A DNA stretch of 9,774 bases from Actinomycetota bacterium (GTDB lineage: Bacteria; Desulfobacterota; Deferrimicrobia; Deferrimicrobiales; Deferrimicrobiaceae), in the NCBI GenBank assembly GCA_016844415.1, contig JAENIX010000016.1, positions 1 to 9,774 of the forward strand, written 5' to 3'. The stretch's first letter is position 1. Each line of letters begins with the position of its first letter. The position numbers and the translations under genes were made by a program. This document shows, one piece after another, positions 7,208 to 9,774 of the stretch. The notes beneath the pieces are model-generated. The model had not been told where the DNA came from. It did no database searches and saw nothing but the letters and a program-made list of their open reading frames with translations.

Positions 7208-8428
7208 ATGGCGGATACCTTGATAAAAAGGAAAGCGGCCAGGATGCTCGACATGCAGGCCGAGCCGGTGATCCTGAACATCGGCCCGTCGCATCCCGCA
7301 ACGCACGCCACCCTGCGCTTCATCGCGGAGCTGGACGGGGAGACCCTCCTCAAGCTCACCCCGGAGTTCGGCTATCTGCACCGCGGGTTCGAAAAGGAAT
7401 CGGAGAACGCCACCTGGACGCAGGTTATCCCGTACACCGACCGGCTGAACTACGTCTCGCCCCTTATGAACAACGTCGGGTACGCAATGGCCGTGGAGAA
7501 GCTGTGCGGTATAGAGATCACGGAGCGGAGCAAGTACATCCGCGTCCTCATCTCCGAGATCTCCCGGATCATCGACCACATGGTGTGCATCGGCACGAAC
7601 ATGGTCGACCTCGGGGCGCTGACGAACTTCTGGTATTTCTGGAAACCGCGCGAAGAGGCGTACATGCAGTTGATCGAGCCGCTGACCGGGCAGCGGCTCA
7701 CGACCGCCTACACGCGGGTCGGCGGGGCGATGTGGGACCTGCCGGAGGGGTGGGTCGAGAAGTGCCGCAACGTCTGCAAGACCTCGTTCCTGCCGGCCAT
7801 CAAGGACGTAAACGCCTTGCTGACGAAGAACCGGATCTTCATCGAGCGGACGATGGGCGTGGGCCCGATCTCGAAGAACGACGCGATCGCGATGGGCTTC
7901 ACCGGCCCGTGCCTGCGGGCGGCGGGAGTCCCTCTCGACCTGCGGAAGGACGAACCGTACCTGGTCTACGACCGGTTCGACTTCGACGTTCCCATCGGGG
8001 AACAGGGCGACACGTGCGACCGGTACATGGTTCGGATGGAGGAGATGCGCCAGTCGATCCGGATCATCGAGCAGGCGCTCGACCAGATGCCGGGCGGCCC
8101 GGTCAACATCGACGACACCCGCTACGTCCTCCCGGACAAGCCGCTGGTCTACACGACCATCGAAGCGCTGATGCAGCATTTCAAGTTCGTCATGGAAGGG
8201 ATCCAGGTCCCCGCCGGAGAGGTCTACTCGGCCACAGAGGCGGCCAACGGGGAGCTGGGCTACTACATCGTGAGCAGGGGAGGCAAGGGACCGTACAAGA
8301 TAAAGGTCCGGCCGCCCTGCTTCCCGCTTTTCCAGGGGATGCCGCTTTTGTGCGAGGGGCAGATGCTCGCCGACCTCATCGCGACGCTGGGAAGCGTCAA
8401 CATCATCGCGGGGGAGCTGGACCGGTGA
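7208..8428 (+). CDS. nuoD: NADH-quinone oxidoreductase subunit D (49 kDa-type)
   Basis: NuoD forms most of the quinone-reduction cavity with NuoB. It is related to the large subunit of NiFe hydrogenases but does not bind nickel. The product from ATG 7208 is 406 residues. The N-terminal loop reads NIGPSHPATHATLR, with His33 matching Thermus Nqo4 His38. Tyr82 in PYTDRLNYVSPL matches the quinone-binding Tyr87, and Asp134 in MVDLGALTNFWYF matches Asp139. Later family blocks include LTGQRLTTAYTRVGGAMWDL, RTMGVGPI, YDRFDFDVPIGEQGD and ELGYYIVSRGG, with the conserved C-terminal arginine in GELDR. The glycine that normally follows the quinone-binding histidine is alanine here. A second start, ATG 7244, has a well-spaced AAGGAAAG upstream and would give 394 residues; either is possible. 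The stop overlaps nuoE by four bases. Confidence 0.96.
   Translation: MADTLIKRKAARMLDMQAEPVILNIGPSHPATHATLRFIAELDGETLLKLTPEFGYLHRGFEKESENATWTQVIPYTDRLNYVSPLMNNVGYAMAVEKLCGIEITERSKYIRVLISEISRIIDHMVCIGTNMVDLGALTNFWYFWKPREEAYMQLIEPLTGQRLTTAYTRVGGAMWDLPEGWVEKCRNVCKTSFLPAIKDVNALLTKNRIFIERTMGVGPISKNDAIAMGFTGPCLRAAGVPLDLRKDEPYLVYDRFDFDVPIGEQGDTCDRYMVRMEEMRQSIRIIEQALDQMPGGPVNIDDTRYVLPDKPLVYTTIEALMQHFKFVMEGIQVPAGEVYSATEAANGELGYYIVSRGGKGPYKIKVRPPCFPLFQGMPLLCEGQMLADLIATLGSVNIIAGELDR
8411..8416 (+). promoter_or_regulatory. Ribosome binding site setting the nuoE GTG start
   Basis: GGGGAG near the end of nuoD lies eight bases before GTG at 8425. The alternative GTG at 8431 would be 14 bases away, so 8425 is preferred. 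Confidence 0.55.
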
Positions 8429-8898
8429 GCGTGGCCTTTTCCGATAGCGCGCGCAGGGAGTTCGATCGGCTCCTGACCCGGTATCCGGACAAGGAGGCGG
8501 TGATCCTGCCCGCTCTCTACCTGGCACAGGGGGAGTTCGGGTACGTCTCGAACGAGGCGATCGAGTATATTGCCGGACTTCTGGGGATCTCCCCGGCGCG
8601 GATAGAGGGCGTGGCGACCTTCTACACCATGTTCAACCGCAATCCGGTGGGGAAGTACCACGTGCAGATCTGCCGCAACATCTCCTGCTCGCTGTTGGGG
8701 GCGGAGCACCTGATCGAGCACGTATCGAAGAAGCTGGGGGTCCGGCCCGGGGAGACGACGCCGGACGGGAAGTTCACGCTGACCAAGGCGGAGTGCCTGG
8801 GGAGCTGCGGGACCGCCCCGGTGATGCAGGTCAACGACGATTACCACGAGAACCTGACCGAGGAGAAGATCGACGCCCTCCTCGACCGGCTCCCGTGA
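8425..8898 (+). CDS. nuoE: NADH-quinone oxidoreductase subunit E (24 kDa-type, 2Fe-2S)
   Basis: NuoE carries the 2Fe-2S cluster N1a in a thioredoxin-like domain and pairs with NuoF in the NADH-oxidising tip of the peripheral arm. The product is 157 residues, a normal family length. An N-terminal helical part (about residues 5-75) includes ILPALYLAQGEFGYVS and the conserved IEGVATFYTMF. The thioredoxin-like part follows, with all four cluster ligands: Cys83 and Cys88 in QICRNISCSLLGA, and Cys124 and Cys128 in KAECLGSCGTAPVMQVND. The GTG start shares four bases with the nuoD stop (GTGA), a typical coupled junction. The gene ends 21 bases before nuoF. Keeping a complete NuoE beside NuoF points to an NADH-fed complex and not to the reduced eleven-subunit form that lacks NuoE, F and G. 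Confidence 0.96.
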   Translation: MSVAFSDSARREFDRLLTRYPDKEAVILPALYLAQGEFGYVSNEAIEYIAGLLGISPARIEGVATFYTMFNRNPVGKYHVQICRNISCSLLGAEHLIEHVSKKLGVRPGETTPDGKFTLTKAECLGSCGTAPVMQVNDDYHENLTEEKIDALLDRLP

Positions 8899-8919
8899 CG
8901 AAGGGCGGCGCTTAAGACG

Positions 8920-9774
8920 ATGGAAACGGTCTTAACCACCCATTTCGCCAACGAGCGGTACCGCCACGTGGATACATACGTGGAGCTGGGAGGATACTCC
9001 GCGCTCCGCAAGGCGCTCGCGATGGAGAAAAGCCAGATCGTCGACGAGGTGAAGAAGGCGAACCTGCGCGGCCGCGGCGGCGCAGGCTTCCCGGCCGGGG
9101 TAAAGTGGGGATTTCTCCCTAAAGACCTCTCCCGCCCGCGGGTCCTGGTGATAAACGCGGACGAGGGCGAGCCGGGGACGTTCAAGGACCGGGAGATAAT
9201 GAGGCGTGCGCCGCACATGCTCCTGGAAGGGATCGCCATCTCCTCCTTCGCCTTGACGATCCATATGAGCTACATCTACATCCGGGGCGAGTTCGTCCGC
9301 GAGGCGCAGGTGCTGGAGGAAGCGATCGCCGAAGCGTACGACAAGGGGTACCTGGGCAAGAACATACTGGGATCCGGATTCGACATCGACGTCACCGTCC
9401 ACCGGGGGGCGGGCGCATACATATGCGGGGAGGAAACATCTCTCATCAACTCCCTCGAAGGGAAGCGCGGGTGGCCACGGATCAAGCCCCCCTTCCCGGC
9501 CGCCGTGGGGGCGTTCGGTCTGCCGACAATAGTCAACAACGTGGAAACGATCGCCGACGTTCCGTGGATCGTCACCCACGGCGGTGAGAAGTTCGCCGCC
9601 CTCGGCGTGGAGAAGAACGGCGGCACGCGGCTGATCGGCGTTTCCGGCGCGGTGAACCGGCCCGGCGTCTACGAACTTTCCGCGGGCGTGAACCTGCGGG
9701 AGATCATCTACACCCACGCCGGAGGGATCAAGGACGGGAAAGAGCTCAAGGCCGTTATCCCCGGGGGTTCTTCC
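8920..9774 (+). CDS. nuoF: NADH-quinone oxidoreductase subunit F (51 kDa-type, 5' part)
   Basis: NuoF oxidises NADH, holds FMN and carries cluster N3. The window contains the first 285 codons and is open at its end; a full protein is usually 420-450 residues. The FMN- and NADH-binding glycine-rich loop GRGGAGFPAGVKW lies at residues 51-63, followed by NADEGEPGTFKDR at 79-91. GAGAYICGEETSLINSLEG at 163-181 is a second signature, with the conserved glutamate pair. From about residue 236 the SLBB-type domain begins (GVSGAVNRPGVYELSAGVNL). The N3 cysteine motif near the C-terminus is beyond the window and cannot be checked. There is no N-terminal thioredoxin or ferredoxin extension of the kind seen in hydrogenase relatives (HoxF, HydB). 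ATG 8920 is the first possible start after the in-frame nuoE stop, though its ribosome binding sequence is weak. Confidence 0.96.
   Translation, partial: METVLTTHFANERYRHVDTYVELGGYSALRKALAMEKSQIVDEVKKANLRGRGGAGFPAGVKWGFLPKDLSRPRVLVINADEGEPGTFKDREIMRRAPHMLLEGIAISSFALTIHMSYIYIRGEFVREAQVLEEAIAEAYDKGYLGKNILGSGFDIDVTVHRGAGAYICGEETSLINSLEGKRGWPRIKPPFPAAVGAFGLPTIVNNVETIADVPWIVTHGGEKFAALGVEKNGGTRLIGVSGAVNRPGVYELSAGVNLREIIYTHAGGIKDGKELKAVIPGGSS

Noticed and set aside
1..9774. A defence, mobile or biosynthetic system hidden in the window.
   Set aside because: Every stretch is accounted for by standard complex I subunits with gaps of at most 22 bases. No extra gene, repeat array, attachment site or tRNA is visible.

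Overview
The whole window is one densely packed, plus-strand run of eleven nuo genes for the proton-pumping NADH:quinone oxidoreductase (respiratory complex I, NDH-1). The order is nuoJ (3' part), K, L, M, N, A, B, C, D, E and nuoF (5' part). Every gene is recognisable from family motifs. No frameshift, insertion sequence, RNA gene, CRISPR array or unrelated cargo gene is visible, and no intergenic gap exceeds 22 bases. The sequence is GC-rich with strongly GC-biased third codon positions, which produces several very long but meaningless antisense open frames.

Layout. Bases 1-5786 encode part of the membrane arm: NuoJ and NuoK, then the three antiporter-like subunits NuoL, NuoM and NuoN. Bases 5809-8428 encode NuoA, which anchors the arm junction, and the quinone-reducing connecting module NuoB, NuoC and NuoD (the N2 cluster and the quinone cavity). 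Bases 8425-9774 encode the start of the NADH-oxidising module: NuoE (cluster N1a) and NuoF (FMN and NADH site, running off the end). NuoG, NuoH and NuoI are not in the window. H and I may lie just upstream of nuoJ, and G just downstream of nuoF.

How the genes work together. NuoF takes hydride from NADH onto FMN, and electrons pass along iron-sulfur clusters to N2 in NuoB. Quinone is reduced at the NuoB/NuoD interface, and the energy is relayed through NuoA/J/K/H to the proton channels in L, M and N. The key Glu/Lys/His residues of the pumps, all four N2 cysteines, all four N1a cysteines and the visible FMN/NADH motifs are intact. The encoded enzyme therefore looks like a functional, NADH-linked, ion-pumping complex I.

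Organism. This is a high-GC bacterium with separate nuoC and nuoD genes. Motif variants such as GPSHPATH in NuoD and TACCGIE in NuoB depart from the E. coli wording. A deltaproteobacteria-like (Desulfobacterota) or other GC-rich environmental lineage is a low-confidence guess.

The main oddities are the permuted gene order (the J-N block directly precedes the A-F block), a His-rich repeated loop in NuoL, frequent GTG/TTG starts, and a Gly-to-Ala change beside the quinone-binding His of NuoD. I found no evidence of a previously undescribed system; this is a core respiratory operon with an unusual layout.
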